Below, piece by piece: positions 49,129-57,113 of a DNA stretch of 64,000 nucleotides. Below the pieces are notes generated by a model. The model searched no databases. It worked only from the letters and a program-made list of their open reading frames with translations, and was not told the DNA's origin. The position numbers were made by a program, and so were the translations under genes. The stretch comes from Bradyrhizobium canariense (GTDB lineage Bacteria > Pseudomonadota > Alphaproteobacteria > Rhizobiales > Xanthobacteraceae), in NCBI RefSeq assembly GCF_900105125.1, contig NZ_LT629750.1:6413001-6477000 (forward strand). The letters are read 5' to 3'. How positions within the stretch are numbered: position 1 is the stretch's first letter; the number at the start of each line of letters is the position of its first letter.

Positions 49129-49812
49129 TCAGCCCCCATCCAGCGCTGCCAGCCGCTCCGCTTCCGCGATGTCGTCCATGGTGTTGGCGTTGAAGAACGG
49201 ATCGAGCGGTGTCGTCGGCCAGGTCACGGTTGCCAATTTATAACGCGCGGTCCAGCGGTCGATCTTCCTGACATCCTCCACCACCAGCGCGTGGCGAAGT
49301 TCGTCGCGCAATCCGACGCTCCATATTCCGATCACCGGATGCGATTGTCCATCAGACGCCGCGACCGCAAGCTGTGCGCTCTCTTTCACAAGTGCCTCAT
49401 ACAGGCGCGCTACAAGATCGCGCGGCAGAAATGGACAATCCGCCGCGGCGCTCAGCACCCAGGAAACCTCGGGCCGGTTGGCGGCGGTCCAATCGAGTGC
49501 GGCGAGGATACCCGCGAGCGGTCCCGGAAAATTTTCCACCGTGTCGGCAATGACGCGCAACCCAAAGCTCGCAAAGCGCGCGGGGTCACCATTGGCGTTG
49601 AGGATGAGCCCGTCGCATTGCGGTTTCAGCCGCGCGATCACGCGCTCGAGAATAGTGCGGCCGCCGATCTGGCGCATCGGCTTGTCGCCGCCGCCCATCC
49701 GCCGCGCCAGACCGCCGGCCAGCAGCACGCCTGGAATTGCCAGCGCGTCTCTTGACGTCGCCCGCGCGTCTCTTGACGTCGCCCGCGCGTCGCTTGACGT
49801 CGCTTCAGTCAT
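49129..49812 (-). CDS. mobA: Molybdenum cofactor guanylyltransferase
   Basis: 227 residues from the ATG at 49812. MobA attaches GMP to molybdopterin to give the bis-MGD used by formate dehydrogenase. The nucleotide-binding start [19 protein letters not shown], the [19 protein letters not shown] block and [12 protein letters not shown] are family hallmarks. The first 27 residues precede the domain and come from three tandem 21-base repeats. The start lies inside the end of fdhD (8-base overlap), so both are translated from one message. Confidence 0.88.
   Translation of the reverse strand: MTEATSSDARATSRDARATSRDALAIPGVLLAGGLARRMGGGDKPMRQIGGRTILERVIARLKPQCDGLILNANGDPARFASFGLRVIADTVENFPGPLAGILAALDWTAANRPEVSWVLSAAADCPFLPRDLVARLYEALVKESAQLAVAASDGQSHPVIGIWSVGLRDELRHALVVEDVRKIDRWTARYKLATVTWPTTPLDPFFNANTMDDIAEAERLAALDGG
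49743..49805. repeat. Three tandem 21-bp repeats in the mobA 5' end
   Basis: Units at 49743-49763, 49764-49784 and 49785-49805. The first two are identical; the third has small changes. On the minus strand they encode (S/R)DARATS-type heptads between the start codon and the catalytic domain of MobA, and touch the fdhD stop codon. Confidence 0.8.
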
Positions 49813-50695
49813 CACGGTCTTCGCCCTTGCGCTTGTGTCGGGCGGATTCCTCTTCGACAAAGGCGAGGTTCTGATCGTAGATAATCCGCTGCTGACCGGA
49901 GAGCGCGATGAAACGCTTGCCCCGCGCGCGCCCGACCAGCGTCAAACCGACCTGCCGCGCCAGATCGACACCCCAGGCGGTGAAGCCCGAACGCGATATC
50001 AGAATCGGGATTCCCATCCGTACCGTCTTGATCACCATTTCGGACGTCAGCCGCCCCGTGGTGTAGAGAATCTTGTCGGCGGGATCGACGCCGTGGCGAT
50101 AGATCCAGCCGGCGATCTTGTCGACGGCATTATGCCGGCCGACATCTTCAGTGTAGCAGACCGGCGTGCCCTCCTTGCAGAGCACGCAGCCATGAATCGC
50201 GCCGGCCTCGAGATAGAGCGACGGCATGGTGTTGATCGCATGCGTCATCTGGTAGAGCCAGGAGGTGCGCAGCTCGGCTTGCGGCAGCGCGACGCTCTCC
50301 ACGGCTTCCAGCAGATCGCCAAACGCCGTGCCCTGCGCGCAGCCTGAGGTCTGCGTACGTTTTTTCAGCTTCTGTTCGAAGTTGGTATGATGCTCAGTGC
50401 GCACGACCACGACCTGCAGGTCGTCGTCATATTCGACCTCGGTGACGACGTCGCTGTATTTCAGCATGTTCTGATTGAGCAGATAGCCGAGCGCCAGGTA
50501 TTCCGGATAGTCGCCGATCGTCATCATGGTGACGATCTCCTGCGCGTTCAGGTACAGCGTCAGCGGCCGTTCCACCGGCACCTTGATCTCGACGGTGGCG
50601 CCGGTCTGGTCGGTCCCGACGACGCGCTCGGTCAGGCGCGGATCGTCCGGATGAGGGACGATCAGGGGGACGGGCGCTTTTTCGATCTTCATCAT
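49805..50695 (-). CDS. fdhD: Formate dehydrogenase accessory sulfurtransferase FdhD
   Basis: 296 residues. FdhD carries sulfur from a cysteine desulfurase to the molybdenum cofactor of formate dehydrogenase. Blocks [40 protein letters not shown] and [20 protein letters not shown] are diagnostic. The sulfur-transfer loop, CxxC in the E. coli protein, is SGCAQGT here with one Cys, a variant that should still accept persulfide. It diverges from mobB across a region with three palindromes and overlaps mobA downstream. Confidence 0.92.
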   Translation of the reverse strand: MMKIEKAPVPLIVPHPDDPRLTERVVGTDQTGATVEIKVPVERPLTLYLNAQEIVTMMTIGDYPEYLALGYLLNQNMLKYSDVVTEVEYDDDLQVVVVRTEHHTNFEQKLKKRTQTSGCAQGTAFGDLLEAVESVALPQAELRTSWLYQMTHAINTMPSLYLEAGAIHGCVLCKEGTPVCYTEDVGRHNAVDKIAGWIYRHGVDPADKILYTTGRLTSEMVIKTVRMGIPILISRSGFTAWGVDLARQVGLTLVGRARGKRFIALSGQQRIIYDQNLAFVEEESARHKRKGEDRDD

Positions 50696-50740
50696 ACCGG
50701 CAGGTTAGCATGACATTGCCTGTCAGCCGATATAAAGCAC

Positions 50741-50781
50741 CCTTAGATAAGGTATCCTGGATAACGTACCCTTGGATAAGG
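50741..50781. promoter_or_regulatory. Cluster of three short palindromes between fdhD and mobB
   Basis: CCTTAGATAAGG (50741-50752), TATCCTGGATA (50753-50763, perfect with a central T) and CCTTGGATAAGG (50770-50781). The outer two are the same motif 29 bases apart, on one side of the helix to within a base (about 2.8 turns). A dimeric regulator binding cooperatively to control the divergent fdhD and mobB genes is a fair reading. Confidence 0.5.
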
Positions 50782-50818
50782 TCTTGGCCCCGGTTCCCGG
50801 TGCTTGTCGGAGAACGAG

Positions 50819-51346
50819 ATGAAAGTGATTGGCCTCGCGGGATGGAGCGGTGCCGGCAAGACCACGTTGCTGACGCGGGTCATCCCCTATCTTCTGAAGC
50901 AGGGGCTGCGCGTTTCCGTCATCAAGCACGCCCATCACGAATTCGATGTCGACGTGCCCGGTAAGGATTCCTGGGTGCATCGGCAATCGGGGGCGACAGA
51001 GGTTCTGGTGTCCTCCACCCGGCGCTGGGCCCTGATGCATGAATTGCGCGGCGCCGGCGAGCCGAGGCTGCCTGAATTGCTCGCTAAAATGTCGCGGGTC
51101 GATCTCGTTGTCATCGAAGGCTTCAAGCGCGAGCCGCACCGCAAGATCGAGGTGCATCGCATCGCAAATAACAAGCCATTGCTGTTTCCAGACGATCCCG
51201 GCGTCGTCGGCATCGCGACCGACGCCGTGGTTGAAACCACGCTCCCAACCGCCCATCTCGATGATGTCGAGGCTATCGCCGCCTTGCTGCAGCGTTCCGC
51301 GACATCGGTCGAGGATGTGCTGGCGAAAAGCGCCACGGAGGTCTGA
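50819..51346 (+). CDS. mobB: Molybdopterin-guanine dinucleotide biosynthesis protein MobB
   Basis: 175 residues from the ATG at 50819, preceded by GGAGAACGAG. P-loop GWSGAGKTTL at residues 7-16, then VIKHAHHEFDVDVPGKDSW and DLVVIEGFKREPHRKIEVHR, all MobB hallmarks. It binds GTP and assists MobA. It is followed by moeA within 10 bases. Confidence 0.93.
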   Translation: MKVIGLAGWSGAGKTTLLTRVIPYLLKQGLRVSVIKHAHHEFDVDVPGKDSWVHRQSGATEVLVSSTRRWALMHELRGAGEPRLPELLAKMSRVDLVVIEGFKREPHRKIEVHRIANNKPLLFPDDPGVVGIATDAVVETTLPTAHLDDVEAIAALLQRSATSVEDVLAKSATEV

Positions 51347-51354
51347 GAAGCAAG

Positions 51355-52611
51355 ATGGCGCAATTGTCCGACGATTGCTTTGCCTTCGGCGGCCCGATGA
51401 TGTCGGTCGATGAGGCCGTCGGCATCGTTGCCACGCGCGTGACGGCGGTGCAGGACGTTGAGACCGTTTCGCTCGCGCAGGCCGATGGGCGGATTCTCGC
51501 CAATGATATTTCCGCGCCGTTGCCGCTGCCGCCGTTTACCAATTCCGCGGTCGATGGTTATGCCGTGTCGAGCCGCGATCTTCCGCAAGCAGAAGAGAAG
51601 ACCTTTCCGGTAATGGGACGGGTTCAGGCCGGCGCGTCGGCAAGCGAGGCGATCAAGCCGGGTCATGCCGTGCGGATTTTCACCGGCGCGCCGATGCCGC
51701 AGGGCGCCGACACCGTCTTCATGCAGGAAGACGTGCGGGTCGAAGATGATGGCAAGGTGGTTCTCCCCGCGGGATTGAGGTCCGGCGCCAATGTGCGGCT
51801 CACCGGCGAAGACATCGCTGCCGGAACCCCCGCGCTCTCGGCGGGCCGGCGTTTGCGGCCGCAGGATGTTGCGCTCGCGGCCGCATTCGGGCTGGCGAAT
51901 ATCGAGGTGATCAGGCGCATTCGCGTGGCGGTATTTTCGACCGGCAATGAACTGGTATCGCCGGGAGGCCGGCGCGCCGCCGCACAACTGTTCGATTCCA
52001 ACCGCTTTATGCTGATCGCGATGCTGGCGCGGCTCGGCTGTGAGATCAGCGATCTCGGAATTCTCAGGGATGACCGCGCGTCGCTGGCGCGGGCTCTGAA
52101 AGCCGCAGCCGGCGCCCACGACCTCATCCTGACCACCGGGGGCGTCTCCACCGGTGAAGAAGACCACGTCAAGGCCAGTGTCGAGAGCGTCGGCAAGCTC
52201 GTGCTGTGGCGGATGGCGATCAAGCCCGGGCGCCCAGTCGCGATGGGAATTATCGCGGGCACGCCCTTCATCGGATTGCCGGGAAATCCGGTGGCGAGTT
52301 TCGTCACCTTCGTGCATGTGGTGCGACCGACCATTCTGGCGCTGTCCGGCGCCACACAACAACCGCTTATTCCGATGCCGGTTCGTTCAGGCTTTACTTA
52401 CAAGAAGAAAATCGCGCGCCGCGAATATGTCCGGGTCAGTTTACGCGCGGGTGAGGATGGCGTGCTCGAAGCCGTCAAATTTCCGCGCGAGGGCGCCGGA
52501 TTGCTTTCCTCGCTCGTCGACACCGATGGCTTGGTGGAACTCGACGAGGAGATCACGCGGGTCGAGCCGGGCGAGAGCGTCGGATTTCTGAGTTATGCGA
52601 GCCTGATCTGA
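51355..52611 (+). CDS. moeA: Molybdopterin molybdenumtransferase MoeA
   Basis: 418 residues, normal length. Canonical motifs: LPPFTNSAVDGYAVSSRDLP, VRIFTGAPMPQGADTVFMQE, VFSTGNELV, LTTGGVSTGEEDHVKA and FIGLPGNPVASFVTFVHVV. It inserts molybdate into molybdopterin-AMP. Of the three MoeA-type genes in the window this is the most typical and is the likely housekeeping enzyme. It is cotranscribed with mobB. Confidence 0.93.
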   Translation: MAQLSDDCFAFGGPMMSVDEAVGIVATRVTAVQDVETVSLAQADGRILANDISAPLPLPPFTNSAVDGYAVSSRDLPQAEEKTFPVMGRVQAGASASEAIKPGHAVRIFTGAPMPQGADTVFMQEDVRVEDDGKVVLPAGLRSGANVRLTGEDIAAGTPALSAGRRLRPQDVALAAAFGLANIEVIRRIRVAVFSTGNELVSPGGRRAAAQLFDSNRFMLIAMLARLGCEISDLGILRDDRASLARALKAAAGAHDLILTTGGVSTGEEDHVKASVESVGKLVLWRMAIKPGRPVAMGIIAGTPFIGLPGNPVASFVTFVHVVRPTILALSGATQQPLIPMPVRSGFTYKKKIARREYVRVSLRAGEDGVLEAVKFPREGAGLLSSLVDTDGLVELDEEITRVEPGESVGFLSYASLI

Positions 52612-52671
52612 CGGTTGCCGAACCGCCCCGATGGCGTTGACGAGGTCATCCGCCTTCGCCATGTTCGGGAC

Positions 52672-52923
52672 ATGGCCACGATAAAACTCGATCTTAGCGG
52701 ACTTAAATGTCCGTTGCCGGCGCTGAAAACGCGAAAGGCGCTCAAAGCGGTGCCTTCAGGCGATTTCCTGGAAGTTATTTGCACCGATCCGCTGTCGGTG
52801 ATCGATATCCCGAATCTGATCCGCGAGACCGGTGACAAGGTGGAGATTGTCGAGCGTGGGGAACAGCGGATTGTTTTCCTGATCGAAAAGACAGCGGATC
52901 TTACCCATGCCGTTCGGCCCTAG
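52672..52923 (+). CDS. TusA-like sulfur-carrier protein
   Basis: 83 residues from the ATG at 52672. The sulfur-accepting LKCPLPALKTRKAL motif (CPxP with an active Cys at about residue 13) and the C-terminal GDKVEIVERGEQRIVFLIEK strand pair are those of TusA/SirA-like proteins. Such carriers can pass persulfide to FdhD or to cofactor synthesis. It follows moeA within 60 bp, which supports a role in molybdoenzyme maturation. Confidence 0.88.
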   Translation: MATIKLDLSGLKCPLPALKTRKALKAVPSGDFLEVICTDPLSVIDIPNLIRETGDKVEIVERGEQRIVFLIEKTADLTHAVRP

Positions 52924-53261
52924 CCCGCGGTTGCTAAACTTGTGATCCGCTACTTTTTGTCTATCGACTCCGGGCCCAGCTTCTGTCCCAATTCAGCTCA
53001 TCCGCAGGGGCGCGGAGGTTAAGTTGCGCCTGTGGCGGTGCAAGCGGTCGGGGACGGCGCAGCTTTCAAATCAAGGCCGGCACCGGCGGCGGGCATAACG
53101 TGTCGCATCGGGTGTTAGAATTTTGGAATGCGCTTTGCGATTCCAGCGCATCTCGAAATTGTGCGGAGCAGCAACAAAGACGTTGATGCCCGCGATGGCT
53201 GGGGATGGAATCGTGGACTGCAGATACGTCCGGCAAGGGCGACTGCACAGGGGAGGAATCA
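52924..53261. other. Intergenic promoter region before the OFA antiporter
   Basis: 338 bases with no gene recognised. An inverted repeat TGGAAT/ATTCCA spans 53124-53145. GGGGAGGAATCA directly before the ATG at 53262 is a strong ribosome-binding site and decides that start. Confidence 0.55.
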
Positions 53262-54905
53262 ATGACGACAATGAGCGGGACCATGTCCGGCGTTGGTGCC
53301 GGCATCCTCGATAAGGAACGGACGGTCGCTTCAGCTGGCTTTAATCGCTGGATGGTGCCGCCTGCGGCACTTTGCATCCATCTTTGCATCGGCATGGCCT
53401 ATGGCTTCAGCGTGTTCTGGTTGCCGCTGTCGCGCGCGATCGGGCTGACCGCGCCGAAGGCCTGCCCGGACATGTCGCTGGTGCAGGAGCTGTTCACCAC
53501 GACCTGCGACTGGCGAGTGGCCAGCATGGGCTGGATGTTCACGCTGTTCTTTGTCGTGCTGGGCGTGTCCGCGGCGATCTGGGGCGGTTGGCTGGAAAAT
53601 GTCGGGCCGCGCAAGGCCGGTTTTGTCGCCGCACTGTGCTGGGCCGGCGGCCTGTTGATTGGCGCATTCGGCGTCTACGTTCATCAGCTCTGGATCATGT
53701 GGCTTGGCGCCGGCGTCATCGGCGGCGTCGGTCTCGGCCTCGGTTATATTTCTCCGGTCTCGACGCTGATCAAATGGTTCCCGGACCATCGCGGCATGGC
53801 GACCGGCATGGCGATCATGGGGTTCGGCGGCGGCGCCATGATCGGCGCACCGCTGGCGAACATCCTGATCAACTATTTCAAGAGTCCCACGTCGGTCGGC
53901 GTGTGGGAGACGTTCGTGGTGATGGGCGTGATCTATTTCGTGTTCATGACGATCGGCGCCTTCTCCTATCGCATCACGCCGCCGAACTGGCAGCCGGAAG
54001 GCTGGACGCCGCCGAACAAGGCGAACGTGATGATTTCCAAGGCCAACGTTCATCTCGACAACGCGCACAAGACCCCGCAGTTCTGGCTGATCTGGTGGGT
54101 ACTGTGCTTGAACGTGTCCGCTGGCATTGGCGTGATCGGCATGGCGTCGCCGATGTTGCAGGAAATCTTTGCCGGCAAACTGATCGGGTTACCCGATCTC
54201 GGCTTCAACGCATTGACTGCCGCGCAAAAGGCCACCATCGCGGGGATCGCGGCCGGCTTTACCGGCCTGCTCTCGCTGTTCAATATCGGCGGCCGCTTCT
54301 TCTGGGCGTCGCTCTCGGACAGGATCGGGCGCAAGACCACCTATTATACGTTCTTCATTCTGGGCATCGCGCTTTACGCACTGGCCCCGACCTTTGCGGC
54401 CATGGGCTCCAAGCTGCTCTTCGTTCTCGGCTTCGGCATTATCCTGTCGATGTACGGTGGCGGCTTCGCAACCGTGCCGGCCTATCTTGCTGACATGTTC
54501 GGAACGCAATTCGTGGGCGCCATTCACGGACGCTTGCTGACGGCGTGGTCGACGGCGGGAATCATCGGCCCGGTGGTCGTCAACTACATCCGCGAGTTCC
54601 AGCTTGCGGCCGGTGTGCCACGCGACCAGCTCTACAACACCACCATGTACATCCTTTGCGCCATGCTGATCGCCGGCCTGATCTGCAACTATTTGGTCAA
54701 GCCGGTCGATCCGAAGTGGCACATGAGCGAGGCTGAAGTGGCAAAACTTCAGGCGGCGAGCACCGCCGGCGCCGGACCTTCGGGTTCGTTCGGCATCGGC
54801 AAAGGCGGACTGGATGTAAGGGCCGCCTTGTTCTGGGCCTTTGTCGGCATTCCGCTCGCCTGGGGTGTCTGGATCACGCTGCAGAGCGCGGCCAAGATCC
54901 TGTGA
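53262..54905 (+). CDS. OFA-family MFS transporter (oxalate/formate antiporter-like)
   Basis: 547 residues from the ATG at 53262 with GGGGAGGAATCA upstream. Twelve membrane helices; OFA hallmarks include CIGMAYGFSVFWLPLSRAIG in helix 1, GGWLENVGPRKAGFVAALCW, GLGLGYISPVSTLIKWFPDH and NIGGRFFWASLSDRIGRKTT. A 30-residue periplasmic insert after helix 1 has two Cys (APKACPDM and TTTCDW). OFA proteins exchange oxalate, formate or related acids. Its position just before the formate dehydrogenase genes supports formate or oxalate import. A strong terminator follows. Confidence 0.9.
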   Translation: MTTMSGTMSGVGAGILDKERTVASAGFNRWMVPPAALCIHLCIGMAYGFSVFWLPLSRAIGLTAPKACPDMSLVQELFTTTCDWRVASMGWMFTLFFVVLGVSAAIWGGWLENVGPRKAGFVAALCWAGGLLIGAFGVYVHQLWIMWLGAGVIGGVGLGLGYISPVSTLIKWFPDHRGMATGMAIMGFGGGAMIGAPLANILINYFKSPTSVGVWETFVVMGVIYFVFMTIGAFSYRITPPNWQPEGWTPPNKANVMISKANVHLDNAHKTPQFWLIWWVLCLNVSAGIGVIGMASPMLQEIFAGKLIGLPDLGFNALTAAQKATIAGIAAGFTGLLSLFNIGGRFFWASLSDRIGRKTTYYTFFILGIALYALAPTFAAMGSKLLFVLGFGIILSMYGGGFATVPAYLADMFGTQFVGAIHGRLLTAWSTAGIIGPVVVNYIREFQLAAGVPRDQLYNTTMYILCAMLIAGLICNYLVKPVDPKWHMSEAEVAKLQAASTAGAGPSGSFGIGKGGLDVRAALFWAFVGIPLAWGVWITLQSAAKIL

Positions 54906-54919
54906 TCGATTGTCACGGT

Positions 54920-54963
54920 GCGCGGGGCGGTGACCTCACCGTCCCGCGCCGTTCTGTCTTTTT
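54920..54963 (+). terminator. Rho-independent terminator after the OFA gene
   Basis: GCGCGGGGCGGTGA (54920-54933) pairs with TCACCGTCCCGCGC (54936-54949) with one G-T pair, followed by CGTTCTGTC and TTTTT at 54959-54963. Confidence 0.85.
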
Positions 54964-54999
54964 CATCCCATCCAACGCATAAGATCAGGGGAACTTCCC

Positions 55000-55257
55000 A
55001 TGCTTCGCACCAGTGTTTGTCTTGCCGCCGTGATGCTTGTCGCCGGCAGTCTGCATACCGCCTCGGCCCAGACGGCCGCACCTGCGCCTGCGAAAATGTC
55101 GAGAATGAAATTGACCGTCGAAAAGCTCAAGCAGATGAGGGCCAAGTGGAGTGAGAACAAGGTCAAGCTGAAGGCCTGCCGCAAGGAAGTGAAGAGGCAG
55201 GGGCTGGTCGGCGACGACCGATGGTTCTACATCGAAGATTGCATGGACAAGACCTGA
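55000..55257 (+). CDS. Small secreted protein with PsiF-like C-terminus
   Basis: 85 residues. A signal peptide (LAAVMLVAGSLHTASAQ) is followed by an Ala/Pro linker, a basic helix and the segment KLKACRKEVKRQGLVGDDRW, FYIEDCM. The C...C spacing with QGLxGDxR recalls the PsiF repeat of periplasmic starvation proteins. Function unknown. It is flanked by terminators on both sides, so it forms its own small transcript between the antiporter and formate dehydrogenase genes. Confidence 0.8.
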   Translation: MLRTSVCLAAVMLVAGSLHTASAQTAAPAPAKMSRMKLTVEKLKQMRAKWSENKVKLKACRKEVKRQGLVGDDRWFYIEDCMDKT

Positions 55258-55283
55258 GAGCTTGCACGCCGCATCAATCTAAA

Positions 55284-55316
55284 AGGGGGGCATGCCAGCG
55301 ACGCTGCATGCCCCTT
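55284..55316 (+). terminator. Terminator after the small secreted protein
   Basis: GGGGCATGC (55287-55295) and GCATGCCCC (55306-55314) form a perfect nine-base stem, extended by AA/TT on the outside. Only two T follow, so termination may be partial. Confidence 0.7.
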
Positions 55317-55403
55317 AAATGCTTATGGGAACTCCCTAATTTATCTTGGCATCTGGCATGCCAGGGCTTAGGGTACGTGGCTGATGGAGAGCGAGATCTT
55401 CCA

Positions 55404-57113
55404 ATGAGTCACAATGTGCATCAGGTTCGCGCGTTCGAGCATCCCGGCGAAGGGCGCCGGCGAGCCACGGCGACCCCGAAGGGCCGTCAGGTCGACCCGA
55501 CCGCCGCGCACGAGATCGAAGTTCTGCTCGGCGACCGGCCACGGCGCCGCGACCTGCTGATCGAGCATCTGCATCTTATTCAGGACAAGTATCGTCAGAT
55601 TTCCGCCGCTCACCTCGCCGCACTCGCCGACGAGATGAAGCTTTCTTTCGCGGAGGTGTTCGAGACCGCGACCTTCTACGCGCATTTCGACGTGGTGAAG
55701 GAGGGCGCGCCCGACATTCCATCGCTGACCATTCGCGTCTGCGATTCCCTGACCTGCGCCATGCTGGGTGGCGAAAAACTGTTGCAGGAATTGCAGAACA
55801 CCGCCGGCCCCGGCATTCGCGTGGTGCGTGCGCCTTGTGTCGGCCGTTGCGATACAGCGCCGGCAGCCGAGGTCGGCCATCACTTTGTCGATCATGCCAG
55901 CGTCGAGGGCGTGCTGGCTGCGGCGAAAGGCGGTGACACCCACGCGCATCTGCCTGACTATGTCGATTACGACGCCTATGTCGCCGGTGGCGGCTATACG
56001 TTGCTCAGGCGCCTGCGTTCCGGCGATCTGGCGAAGGAAGATTTGTTGAAGGCGCTCGACGACGCGTCGTTGCGCGGTCTCGGCGGGGCGGGTTTTCCCA
56101 CGGGTCGAAAGTGGCGCGCCGTGCTCGGCGAGCCCGGGCCGCGGCTGATGGCTATCAATGGCGACGAGGGTGAGCCCGGCACGTTCAAGGATCGCTACTA
56201 CCTCGAGACCGATCCGCATCGTTTTCTCGAGGGCATGCTGATCGGCGCGCATGTGGTGGAAGCGACCGATATCTACATCTACATTCGCGACGAATATCCG
56301 GCCGCGCGCGAAATTCTCGATCGCGAGCTTGCCAAGCTGCCACCTGATGGTCCCGTGCTGCACCTGCGGCGCGGTGCCGGCGCCTACATCTGTGGTGAGG
56401 AATCCTCGCTGCTCGAAAGCATCGAAGGCAAGCGCGGGTTGCCGCGGCACAAGCCGCCATATCCGTTCCAGGTCGGATTGTTCGGCCTGCCGACGCTAAT
56501 CAACAATATCGAGACGCTGTGGTGGGTACGCGACATCGTCGAGAAGGGCGCCGACTGGTGGAAGAGCCATGGCCGCAACGACCGCCACGGCCTGCGCAGC
56601 TATTCGGTGTCTGGACGTGTCAAAAATCCCGGCATGAAGCTGGCGCCGGCCGGCGTCACGGTGCGCGAATTGATCGACGAATTCTGTGGGGGCATGGCAG
56701 ACGGCCATACCTTCCACGCTTACCTGCCGGGCGGGGCGTCCGGCGGCATCCTGCCGGCATCGATGGACGATATTCCGCTGGATTTCGGCACCCTGGAAAA
56801 ATACGGCTGCTTCATCGGATCGGCAGCAGTTGTCATTCTCTCCGAACAAGACAGCGTAAAGGCCGCGGCGCTGAATTTGATGCGCTTTTTTGAAGACGAA
56901 AGCTGCGGTCAGTGCACGCCCTGCCGCGTTGGCACCCAGAAAGCGGCGCTCTTGATGGAGCGGCCGGTGTGGAACCGCGAATTGCTCAACGAATTGAGCC
57001 AGGCGATGCGCGATGCTTCGATCTGCGGCCTCGGTCAGGCGGCCTCGAATCCGCTAACGTCAGTGATTAAATATTTCCCGGATGAGTTCCTTCCAAAGGA
57101 AGCTGCGGAATGA
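55404..57113 (+). CDS. fdsB: NAD-dependent formate dehydrogenase FdsG-FdsB fusion (NuoE-NuoF-like)
   Basis: 569 residues from the ATG at 55404 (GGAGAGCGAG upstream). Residues 30-190 are NuoE/FdsG-like with a [2Fe-2S] site (CDSLTC and PCVGRC). Residues 200-560 are NuoF/FdsB-like: GLGGAGFPTGRKW and NGDEGEPGTFKDR for FMN/NADH, AYICGEESSLLESIEG, and the [4Fe-4S] site CGQCTPC with a last Cys in SICGLGQAA. The fused protein passes electrons from FdsA to NAD+ in the cytoplasm. It overlaps fdsA by four bases. Confidence 0.92.
   Translation: MSHNVHQVRAFEHPGEGRRRATATPKGRQVDPTAAHEIEVLLGDRPRRRDLLIEHLHLIQDKYRQISAAHLAALADEMKLSFAEVFETATFYAHFDVVKEGAPDIPSLTIRVCDSLTCAMLGGEKLLQELQNTAGPGIRVVRAPCVGRCDTAPAAEVGHHFVDHASVEGVLAAAKGGDTHAHLPDYVDYDAYVAGGGYTLLRRLRSGDLAKEDLLKALDDASLRGLGGAGFPTGRKWRAVLGEPGPRLMAINGDEGEPGTFKDRYYLETDPHRFLEGMLIGAHVVEATDIYIYIRDEYPAAREILDRELAKLPPDGPVLHLRRGAGAYICGEESSLLESIEGKRGLPRHKPPYPFQVGLFGLPTLINNIETLWWVRDIVEKGADWWKSHGRNDRHGLRSYSVSGRVKNPGMKLAPAGVTVRELIDEFCGGMADGHTFHAYLPGGASGGILPASMDDIPLDFGTLEKYGCFIGSAAVVILSEQDSVKAAALNLMRFFEDESCGQCTPCRVGTQKAALLMERPVWNRELLNELSQAMRDASICGLGQAASNPLTSVIKYFPDEFLPKEAAE

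Noticed and set aside
49743..49805. Start of a CRISPR array
   Set aside because: The repeats are contiguous without spacers, are in frame within mobA and number only three.
50700..50818. Molybdenum-cofactor riboswitch upstream of mobB
   Set aside because: The short palindromes are independent 11-12 base units and do not build the multi-stem fold of the Moco riboswitch; a protein operator is simpler.
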